Both the position numbers and the translations under genes were made by a program. Positions 1 through 5,719 of a stretch of 7,567 bases of DNA are shown piece after piece. Under the pieces are notes generated by a model, which did not search any database, was not told the DNA's origin, and saw only the letters and a program-made list of their open reading frames with translations. Position 1 is the stretch's first letter; each line of letters begins with the position of its first letter. The DNA is from Pseudomonadota bacterium (GTDB lineage: Bacteria; SAR324; XYD2-FULL-50-16; JAHJRI01), in NCBI GenBank assembly GCA_022360105.1, contig JAKSDL010000769.1, positions 1 through 7,567 of the forward strand. Direction: 5' to 3'.

Positions 1-228
1 AGCAGTGGCATCCGCTTCTTTTTCTGATGCATCCTCGGAATCGACCACGTCCATTTTGGGATTGACGTACATGTCATGGTCCGAAGCACCACGGCGTTGG
101 ATTAGAGGGGTCTTGTCCTCTTTCATTTGTATGTACCGGGAATACAATCCAACGGGTTGCCGGGTTTGCCTGGCAGGGGATACTACCGGGCTAGACTTCT
201 CTTTACTTTTTTCAATTGATTTACCCAT
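1..228 (-). CDS. N-terminal part of a probable DUF4157 (eCIS core domain) protein, cut by the left edge
   Basis: Seen: the minus strand is open from an ATG at 228-226 to base 1, giving 76 codons with no stop. The start is well bounded, because an in-frame TAA lies two codons upstream (234-232) and TAAGG sits 6 nt before the ATG. The product starts MGKSIEKSKEKSSPV, is rich in Lys, Ser, Pro and Arg with no signal peptide, has PLIQRR at residues 41-46, and ends in DASEKEADATA (66-76). Known: DUF4157 proteins of eCIS clusters usually have a low-complexity leader, then an E.EAD..AD.VM-type motif, then a metallopeptidase-like HExxH domain. Inference: the match to the EAD motif and the position at the end of an eCIS operon suggest a DUF4157 cargo or accessory protein. 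The defining domain is outside the window, so another eCIS-loaded protein is possible. The opposite-strand frame over this stretch resembles no family I know and is best read as a shadow. Confidence 0.72.
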   Translation of the reverse strand, partial: MGKSIEKSKEKSSPVVSPARQTRQPVGLYSRYIQMKEDKTPLIQRRGASDHDMYVNPKMDVVDSEDASEKEADATA

Positions 229-401
229 TGTTTACCTTACAGTTCATGAGACAACTATTAAGAGCAACATTCATAACGGCATACCGGTGCAGCTAGACTT
301 GATTAGGAAAGAAGCCGCCGGTCATGAGGTGTTCGTGGGGAAATTTAAACAACATAGTTACCCATCGTAATAAACTAATTGTTCTTTTTTTTTAGCTTGT
401 T
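229..401. other. 173-bp spacer between the fibre gene and the DUF4157-like gene
   Basis: No gene is supported here. The minus strand holds only very short frames, the longest noted being about 17 codons and running into the next gene's start. An imperfect AT-rich inverted repeat pairs 348-352 with 379-383 and 355-359 with 373-377. A run of nine T follows it on the plus strand (385-393). That orientation would suit a plus-strand terminator, but no plus-strand gene is credible, and read from the minus strand the A-run comes before the hairpin. I could not recognise a convincing promoter, although the gap is long enough for one serving the downstream gene. Confidence 0.5.
235..239 (-). promoter_or_regulatory. 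Ribosome binding site TAAGG for the left-edge gene
   Basis: TAAGG on the minus strand lies 6 nt before the ATG at 228. Together with the in-frame stop at 234-232 it fixes the start of the truncated gene. Confidence 0.5.
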
Positions 402-2246
402 TTATTTAATCCTCATTATCCATACTACTGACATGTTAATCGGTCTTGTTTCACTGCCACCAGTATTGTTTATTGTATGGTTGTGATTCCCATCAGTTTT
501 GAAGCCGTGACCATGAGCACCATCGCTTTTAAACCCATGCCCATGATAACCGGCATAACTGGTATATACGGTTTCACCACAAGAGTGGTATTTTGTATAA
601 TCATTTATATAGCCAGTCCCTCTGCGGCTTCGCTTACCTTCACGTCCAGTGTTGTGGCGATGGCTACCATCTGAACTAAAATTATGACCATGGTTACCTG
701 CACTTGAAAAACTATGGTTATGATTACCGGCTGACTGGGTAGTGTGATTATGACTTTGAATCATTCCATCCTGTACATCACCCGAATTGGTAGCTCCTCT
801 TAAAAAATGCGCCTGATTGTTCAAATCAGGAAGGTTAGATCCATAGTAAGGACTGTTTGGATCTGTTACCTCCTGGCCGTTACATTCCATCCATTCGGCA
901 GGTAAAACCTGATTTGTCCCCGGAAGATTTTTATGCCAGGCAATTATCGAGCCCACAGGAGGGATAAGATCAACTGTCGCCGCCATTACACCTTCAATTT
1001 CCACCGTACCATCAACGACAGTATCACCTACAATCTTTAGGTTATCGTTCTTACGATCAAGTGAAACTTCAGGATTGGTTTGACTACCCATTGAGAGCTT
1101 ACCAGTAATAGTCACGTTGTCATCAACAGTCACATCTCCGTCGTCTGAACTGACTGTAGCGTTAAGTTTCGCAGTATCAGAAGCTGTTCTTCCCAGCTCA
1201 CTGTTTCCTTTGACTTTCACCATTTCTTTTTCCGGAAAGGTGTCATCGTCAACATTTCTATTTACTGTCAAAACTCTATTGAAGGACATTTCCCACTGCT
1301 GATCACCCGAACTGGGATTTTTACCAGATTCGACATCACCGTTTACCGTTACCACGTGTCCTAATCCGTATGTACCTAGTGTAGTATCTCCATCGACGTG
1401 CAAGTTACCATCGGAACCGGCTTGGTTCTGCGGATCAGCCATTATATGAACATTATCATGGATTTCAAAGTCTTTGCCTGTCGCTTTGATTTCTCCATCA
1501 ACTTCTATTGTTCCCTTCCCTTGTCCTCCTGTGACAATGATATTTCCTTCAATTTCAATATCCCCTTTAACGTAAATATTATTGTCTCCGGGATTAAAAT
1601 TTTTACCAACAGAAATTCCTCCATCCATTACAGTTAATTTTGCTTTTGGTTGGGGTTCTCCGATACCTACTTTGCCATCTTCGTTTACGATAAAGGGAGT
1701 TGTATCATCACTGAAATCGTCAACGCGGATTGCATCACCTGCCCCAGGGCTGTTGACGTGTAGTTTTGCCTGGGGGCGGTTATTAGCATTACCCCTGCCG
1801 ATACCAACACTGCCATCAGATGTGATGACAAATGGTGTGTCATCGTTTCCTTCATCATCTATTCTAACAACATCATCTCCACCAATTTGCTTAACATGAA
1901 TTTTTGCCTGTGGAGCGTCGGTACCTATTCCTACATTGCCACTTTCTCTTTCTACGAAAATCCGACTTTTATCATCCGCCTTAAGATTGAGACCTTCTTC
2001 ATCTTGTTCCGATAAACCTGCGAAGCGCCATCTTTTATTGCCATCGGCATCAGCAAAGTCCACGTAATTCTCTTCATCTCCTTTGGCATTGAATGCTACA
2101 GGATCCTCAGGATTATCAGAGACATTTATTCCGTCATCGAGAAGATTTACTTGAGATCGAATAAAATCGGCAAAGTCCGCTCCGGAAGGTATAGCTCCTT
2201 GCCTGAATTTGTCATACAACTCTTTTCTGCTTCTTTTTTTGATCAT
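402..2246 (-). CDS. eCIS tail-fibre-like protein with VGIG repeats, collar domain and histidine-repeat tip
   Basis: Probable receptor-binding fibre of the particle, 614 residues. Domains in order: an N-terminal segment (about 5-40) containing RKELYDKF, IPSGADFADFI and DDG, which I take as the baseplate anchor; three VGIG...(P)QAK(I/L)HV-type repeats (about 103-206); a repetitive Gly/Asp/Val-rich region (about 207-425) with short G-D-x-x-(I/V)-type strands, plausibly a trimeric beta shaft; a phage tail collar-like domain (about 428-485, IPPVGSIIAWH, WMECNGQ, LPDL, FLRG); and a tip with seven HxH motifs (499-590) closing with GGSETRPIN and VVWIMRI. Known: phage collar/fibre tips such as T4 gp37 use HxH pairs to bind metal in a trimer, and the ETRP(I/V)N ending is typical of such tips. 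The ATG start has a strong Shine-Dalgarno. In Afp and PVC the fibre gene precedes the tape measure; here it follows the ATPase. The target is unknown. Confidence 0.88.
   Translation of the reverse strand: MIKKRSRKELYDKFRQGAIPSGADFADFIRSQVNLLDDGINVSDNPEDPVAFNAKGDEENYVDFADADGNKRWRFAGLSEQDEEGLNLKADDKSRIFVERESGNVGIGTDAPQAKIHVKQIGGDDVVRIDDEGNDDTPFVITSDGSVGIGRGNANNRPQAKLHVNSPGAGDAIRVDDFSDDTTPFIVNEDGKVGIGEPQPKAKLTVMDGGISVGKNFNPGDNNIYVKGDIEIEGNIIVTGGQGKGTIEVDGEIKATGKDFEIHDNVHIMADPQNQAGSDGNLHVDGDTTLGTYGLGHVVTVNGDVESGKNPSSGDQQWEMSFNRVLTVNRNVDDDTFPEKEMVKVKGNSELGRTASDTAKLNATVSSDDGDVTVDDNVTITGKLSMGSQTNPEVSLDRKNDNLKIVGDTVVDGTVEIEGVMAATVDLIPPVGSIIAWHKNLPGTNQVLPAEWMECNGQEVTDPNSPYYGSNLPDLNNQAHFLRGATNSGDVQDGMIQSHNHTTQSAGNHNHSFSSAGNHGHNFSSDGSHRHNTGREGKRSRRGTGYINDYTKYHSCGETVYTSYAGYHGHGFKSDGAHGHGFKTDGNHNHTINNTGGSETRPINMSVVWIMRIK
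477..752 (-). repeat. Decapeptide HxH repeat array in the fibre tip, split by a basic insert
   Basis: HxH pairs begin at residues 499, 509, 519 and 529, then at 568, 578 and 588, so the spacing inside each block is exactly ten residues (30 nt). The unit resembles G-x-H-x-H-x-F-x-S-x. The second block is still recognisable as DNA: 490-519 and 520-549 match at 22 of 30 bases by hand count. Between the blocks (residues 532-567, bases 546-653) lies a non-repeat stretch with GREGKRSRRG, several Tyr residues and one Cys. By analogy with phage fibre tips the His pairs probably bind metal along a trimer axis, and the insert is a candidate receptor-contact loop. Confidence 0.8.
1629..1940 (-). repeat. 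Three VGIG / PQAK-(I/L)HV repeats in the fibre shaft
   Basis: At residues 103-118, 145-164 and 191-206 the motif G-x-VGIG is followed by (P)QAK(I/L)HV or a variant (PKAKLTV). The spacing is 42 and then 46 residues. Between copies sits a conserved Asp-rich segment with (V/I)R(I/V)DD and DDTPF or DDTTPF. Repeats of this kind are common in fibre-like proteins of Bacteroidota and their phages. They probably build a modular trimeric shaft whose length can change by recombination. Confidence 0.75.
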
Positions 2247-2424
2247 AAATTCTCCTCAACTTAAAGTAATTTGTTAAATATCGGTTGTATTTATTCTGTT
2301 GTAATTATCAGCCTCTTCGCCATCTTGTTTGATTGAATAAGGCGCGAATATATCGATTAAGTGGTTGTGTCACAGCACAGTGTTCACAAGCTTAAATAGT
2401 CTTCATCGATTGTAAAGACATAAT
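2247..2424 (-). other. 178-bp spacer upstream of the fibre gene with repeat-like sites
   Basis: This is the largest gap in the window. Bases 2365-2389 hold TTGTG and CACAA in inverted order 15 nt apart. Within this, the minus strand has two TGTGA cores in direct order (TGTGAACAC and TGTGACAC). Two copies of ATCGATT, at 2352-2358 and 2405-2411, flank the element. TATATT on the minus strand just downstream could be a -10 element, but no good -35 partner is present. A 5-bp hairpin right after the ATPase stop (GTCTT/AAGAC) has no T-run and is not a convincing terminator. A separate promoter or operator for the fibre gene is plausible but unproven. Confidence 0.3.
2251..2257 (-). promoter_or_regulatory. 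Strong Shine-Dalgarno GAGGAGA for the fibre gene
   Basis: AGGAG lies 5 nt before the ATG at 2246 and fixes the start. It suggests that the fibre is translated independently of the ATPase gene, which ends 178 bp upstream. Confidence 0.75.
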
Positions 2425-3765
2425 TTATGGTGTACGCCCGTGTTTGGTTAGCTCGCGCTGAATGCCATCCAAAAGATCTTTTTGAGTTATAAATACCGTA
2501 TCCCTGGAAAGGGCCATCAAAGATACATACCTGGCAACGTTCACAATGGAACCACCGGAGAGATCATATTTTTCTGATATTTTAGCCAGATCGATAGTAT
2601 CATCCAGAACCACTTCATTGGTGAAGACATTTGTCCATAACTGCAATCTTTCGTCTTTTTTCGGAGCAGGAAAATAAACTATAGATTGAAACCTGCGAGT
2701 AAATGCCTCATCCATATTCTTTTTGAGGTTACTGGCCAGAATAACCATATTGTTGCAGGTTTCGATTCGCTGCAGGAGGTAGGCCGTTTCCTGGTTGGCA
2801 AAGCGGTCGTTGGAACTGTTAACACTGGTCCGTTTTCCAAATAGTGCATCTGCCTCATCAAAGAACAAGATCCAATCCCGAGATCCTGCCACTTTAAAAA
2901 TCCTTTCCAAATTTTTCTCTGTTTCACCTATATACTTGGATACCAATTGGGATAGATCGATACGATAAACCGGTTTCCCAACTTTCTTGCCTACCAATGC
3001 TGCAGATAAGGTTTTACCAGTCCCTGAAGGCCCATAAAACAGGGCTCGATATCCCAACTGTATATTCTTGCCCATGTTCAGCTCATTTACCAATTTATGG
3101 CCATGGGTTGACCAGGCGATGAGTTCTTTCAGGCTTTGAAAAGTGGTTTTACTCAACACCAGATCATCCCAATCCAGCTCGGTTTCCAGTTTGTTGGCCG
3201 GAAAATCATAACTGTATTCATATTCGATATCTTTCCCCGTCAACATGGCATTAATAGCCTCATCGCTTAAACACAGGTTTTTATTGATTCCGGGATCTGT
3301 TTCCGTAACCGTTATTTCCTTAAGAATATTTTCCCGAAACAGTTTTTGTCCCTTTTCAAACACCTTGGCACACCGAATTTGCTTGCTTAATGAATTTCCC
3401 CCTAAAACAAAGTAGGCGGTCTTCAAGGTTGGTAAAAAGCCGGTGAATGTTTTGGATATAATGCCGCCAAATTCTGCAAATGAGCGTTTATCCATATTGT
3501 CATGCACAAAGAACACATCCAGAATTTCCGGTTTCACTTCCGGGGCAAGGGCGAGTAGCACTACTTTACGCTCATCTTCACTGAGCTCGTATTTGTTCAG
3601 GAATTCAGCATAATAAGTGCCTGACTCGAGTATTTCCGGAGGAAGCGGTTCAGGATGCTGCCCATCATTGTTCTGAAAATACTCATTAATCCGGTTCTTA
3701 ATGACAGATTGAAGCCATTGCATCTCCAGTTCAATCACATCACCATTTAGTTCGATATCTGTCAT
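2425..3765 (-). CDS. AAA+ ATPase of the eCIS (Afp15/Pvc15-like)
   Basis: 446-residue AAA+ ATPase, probably cytoplasmic in the producing cell, where members of this family are needed for particle assembly or cargo loading; the exact step is not settled. Seen: an N-terminal domain (about 1-230) with LALAPEVKPEILDVFF at 71-86, typical of eCIS ATPases; Walker A GPSGTGKT at 245-252; Walker B ILFFDEAD at 299-306 with the catalytic Glu at 304; sensor 1 Asn at 346 (LASN); likely arginine finger(s) R357/R358 in FTRRF; and a C-terminal lid with LSGGSIVNV (402-410). In the lid the Arg often found in SGG.IRN-type sensor 2 is Val408, so trans-acting arginines may carry more of the work. All core catalytic residues are present, so it should be active. 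The ATG start is 62 bp after the preceding gene's stop and has only a weak purine-rich upstream sequence (AGAGA). Confidence 0.93.
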   Translation of the reverse strand: MTDIELNGDVIELEMQWLQSVIKNRINEYFQNNDGQHPEPLPPEILESGTYYAEFLNKYELSEDERKVVLLALAPEVKPEILDVFFVHDNMDKRSFAEFGGIISKTFTGFLPTLKTAYFVLGGNSLSKQIRCAKVFEKGQKLFRENILKEITVTETDPGINKNLCLSDEAINAMLTGKDIEYEYSYDFPANKLETELDWDDLVLSKTTFQSLKELIAWSTHGHKLVNELNMGKNIQLGYRALFYGPSGTGKTLSAALVGKKVGKPVYRIDLSQLVSKYIGETEKNLERIFKVAGSRDWILFFDEADALFGKRTSVNSSNDRFANQETAYLLQRIETCNNMVILASNLKKNMDEAFTRRFQSIVYFPAPKKDERLQLWTNVFTNEVVLDDTIDLAKISEKYDLSGGSIVNVARYVSLMALSRDTVFITQKDLLDGIQRELTKHGRTP

Positions 3766-3827
3766 GTTTCTCTGCTGCTAAATGTCCTTATTCGGTTCTG
3801 TCGGTATTCGAAATTGCCATACTGGTT

Positions 3828-5126
3828 TTAATCATCGTCGTCATCATCGTCATCACCCCCGCCGCAACCATCATATGTTTCCGATAGATACATCTCTCCC
3901 CACTTGTAGATCAGGTACATTTCCATCTCAGCGTAGCTTTTGTCGTCCTCGACGTAATAATCGGTTTCCACTTCATCCGGTCTTGGTAATGAACCGACAA
4001 AATGGGTATGCCATTCTGCCGGACAATGATCCGGATAATGTTTTACCCCATGATTGAAGTAAAAACGCCGACAGCGAAAGTGACCGTCATCACAATCAAA
4101 ACCATAGTGGGAATCACAATATCTATACCTGGGACTGTGATGACAACGCGAATAGTTGCTCCAGTGCACTTTATGGAGAGCCGGATCAATATCTTCATCG
4201 GATTTGCTGATCATTTCCTTGGAAGTAAAGATCAATGGATCACGATCCCAGTTAACCCTTGCTCTCGGTGGTTCAAATCGGTTTTCATCGTCTGTTTGCA
4301 CGCTGAACCACTTTCCGTGGGATATGTTGATAAGCTTGATCTTGTAACGCCAATAGTACTCATCGCTGGCTTGAGCGGTACCAAACTTCAATTCGAATTT
4401 TTTTGGATCCAGGTATTGAATACCATCTATCCTCTTTATAATCTGGTACGCTTCAGGTACCCCTGGATGCACAAAGACATCGATAATAGCCAGGGGAATC
4501 CTTCGAATAAACGAAGCACTTAAGCAATAATAAGCGTTTGTTTGACCTGCACTTTGAATAAAGTACAAACCATCTGATTTTCGGGATAGATCGACAATAA
4601 ACTCATTCTTAATAAGGTCAATTTCGGTGTCATACTCAGAGTCAGGAACCAGTTCGCCAAAGATATTATAAACAGTGGTGTTATTGGCATTATCCTTGGG
4701 AAAGATGAATCTTTTAGTATGGGTATTTACCCTATCCGCCTCGGTTACACCTGCTTTGCCACCAAGGACTAAGGTTCTGTTTTCGGTCTCATCAAGATTG
4801 TTATAGTAGTATACCACCTCGCCCGGAGGGTCTTCCGGTAATTCCGAATACTCAAAAAACCTTTTGTCATCGGTGAATATGGCAAAAGAGAGTTTGATTC
4901 CATCAGCAAATGGTTGAACAAGCTCCAGTTCGTTTTCGGACTCCGGTTTGTGGGGAGCAACGATAACAAAACCGTCTTTTTTGCTTTTGAAATTCAGCTT
5001 GTAGTTTCGGAGTTGCTTTCGACAATCTTCAGTGGGTTCCATTTCAAATAAACCACCGATCCCATTTGGGAAACGGGTATGAGAACAGGTCAGCCTGAAG
5101 ATTTCAGATAATAGTCTTTGTTCCAT
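3828..5126 (-). CDS. Unrecognised eCIS-cluster protein with a His/Cys-rich segment and an Asp8 tail
   Basis: I cannot name this 432-residue protein by function. The N-terminal part (RFPNGIGGLFEMEPTEDC at 18-35, then YKLNFKSKKDGFVIVAP, FFEYSELPEDP at 90-100 and VVYYYNN) resembles, from memory, a family found beside the cap gene in Bacteroidota eCIS clusters. No signal peptide or membrane segment is visible, and the mixed aromatic/charged pattern suggests a beta-rich fold. Residues 318-375 carry 5 Cys and 11 His and look like an insertion in an otherwise ordinary domain. The protein ends CGGG followed by eight Asp. Its ATG overlaps the cap gene's stop by one base (TAATG) with no Shine-Dalgarno, which points to translational coupling and an assembly role near the cap. 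Alternatives are a cap or sheath-end adaptor, a tube plug, or an accessory metal-binding factor. Confidence 0.85.
   Translation of the reverse strand: MEQRLLSEIFRLTCSHTRFPNGIGGLFEMEPTEDCRKQLRNYKLNFKSKKDGFVIVAPHKPESENELELVQPFADGIKLSFAIFTDDKRFFEYSELPEDPPGEVVYYYNNLDETENRTLVLGGKAGVTEADRVNTHTKRFIFPKDNANNTTVYNIFGELVPDSEYDTEIDLIKNEFIVDLSRKSDGLYFIQSAGQTNAYYCLSASFIRRIPLAIIDVFVHPGVPEAYQIIKRIDGIQYLDPKKFELKFGTAQASDEYYWRYKIKLINISHGKWFSVQTDDENRFEPPRARVNWDRDPLIFTSKEMISKSDEDIDPALHKVHWSNYSRCHHSPRYRYCDSHYGFDCDDGHFRCRRFYFNHGVKHYPDHCPAEWHTHFVGSLPRPDEVETDYYVEDDKSYAEMEMYLIYKWGEMYLSETYDGCGGGDDDDDDDD
3831..3854 (-). repeat. (GAY)8 trinucleotide tract encoding a C-terminal Asp8 tail
   Basis: Eight consecutive Asp codons, a mix of GAT and GAC, lie directly before the TAA stop at 3830-3828. 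Because the codons are mixed, the tract is not a pure microsatellite, which argues for selection on the acidic tail rather than slippage alone. It follows a CGGG linker. Confidence 0.85.
4002..4175 (-). other. His/Cys-rich segment (residues 318-375) of the 432-residue protein
   Basis: Within 58 residues there are Cys at 328, 337, 345, 352 and 368 and His at 318, 321, 329, 330, 340, 349, 359, 363, 367, 373 and 375, together with many Tyr and Arg. The rest of the protein has far fewer Cys and His. The spacing fits no zinc-finger consensus I know, but the density suggests metal binding, disulfides outside the cell, or both. Confidence 0.7.
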
Positions 5127-5719
5127 TAGTCGTTAGTTTCTTTTATATTCGGATCGGTCCCAATTGATTTTATATTTGGAACATCATTGGCAACATCTTG
5201 CTCATCGATGCTCAACATTTTAACTTTAAAGATAATCGAAGGCATGTACCGAAGCCCAATCATACTCCAAATATAGTGCTGCTGTTCCAGACCCAGGGTG
5301 TTTAGTTCGAAGACCAGTTTTTTGGTTTCCAAATTTGTCATCTCAGGGGTGTTGTCTTCATCGAATACAGGTCTGCTCTGAAAGCAGGAAATGATGAACG
5401 AAATATGCTTGAGGCTTTCCTCATAGTTAGTGAAATTAGTGGCGAACATTAATTGAAGGTTCAGATTTATAGGTGGATTTACCAGTTGCGTGTTTTGCTC
5501 TGATAATTGGAGAGGCTGCATTCTGGCTGTTCGCAGGATCTTTTCTTCTTCAATATTCAGAAGGCTCAATCCAACTGTATCGCTGGGAATAGCAATATTG
5601 CCGGTTTCATCGACAAAAGAAGTCAACACTACCCTGTTCTCAGCTGCCGTTCCACCGAGTTTGGTGTCAATGTAATCATTGACCTCTTTGCGAATTAGTT
5701 CCAGAGTTTGACCTATCAA
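5126..5719 (-). CDS. DUF4255 (Pvc16_N) tube-terminator/cap protein, TTG start
   Basis: 197-residue protein of the Afp16/Pvc16 family, whose members cap the end of the inner tube and sheath distal to the baseplate. Seen: VGLSLLNIEEEKILR at 49-63, then NPPINLNLQLMFATNF near 81-96, a YEESLKHISFIISCFQ helix at about 99-114, FELNTLGLEQQHYIWS at 136-151, and an RYMPSIIFKVKML strand. This order and the length of about 200 residues fit the DUF4255 family well. The start codon is TTG at 5719-5717, directly after the tape-measure TAA; GGAGG lies 6 nt before it, inside the tape-measure coding sequence, and fixes the start. It overlaps the next gene by one base (TAATG). The last 20 or so residues are polar and probably flexible. 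Confidence 0.92.
   Translation of the reverse strand: MIGQTLELIRKEVNDYIDTKLGGTAAENRVVLTSFVDETGNIAIPSDTVGLSLLNIEEEKILRTARMQPLQLSEQNTQLVNPPINLNLQLMFATNFTNYEESLKHISFIISCFQSRPVFDEDNTPEMTNLETKKLVFELNTLGLEQQHYIWSMIGLRYMPSIIFKVKMLSIDEQDVANDVPNIKSIGTDPNIKETND

Noticed and set aside
5..370. Plus-strand 121-codon frame at the left edge
   Set aside because: Its product resembles no family I know, and most of its length overlaps a minus-strand frame with a bounded start, a ribosome binding site, eCIS-cargo-like composition and operon orientation.
348..393. Hairpin followed by nine T on the plus strand, like a rho-independent terminator
   Set aside because: The stem is weak, imperfect and AT-rich with a 13-nt loop, and it would end a plus-strand transcript although every credible gene is on the minus strand. 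In minus-strand reading there is no T-run after the stem.
477..752. CRISPR-like array, because of regular roughly 30-nt units
   Set aside because: The units are contiguous, diverged, in frame and encode the HxH decapeptides of the fibre tip; there are no conserved repeats separated by unique spacers.
2365..2389. CRP-type operator (TGTGA-N6-TCACA)
   Set aside because: TGTGA cores are present but in direct order with the wrong spacing for a CRP palindrome, so I report only a repeat-like element.
2679..2927. 82-codon minus-strand frame inside the ATPase gene
   Set aside because: It is a shifted reading of the Walker B to sensor 1 region; the ATPase frame is intact there, so there is no frameshift to explain.
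3828..4523. Plus-strand frames opposite the His/Cys segment and poly-Asp tail
   Set aside because: They are complements of a biased minus-strand coding region, with low-complexity products and no start signals or family resemblance.
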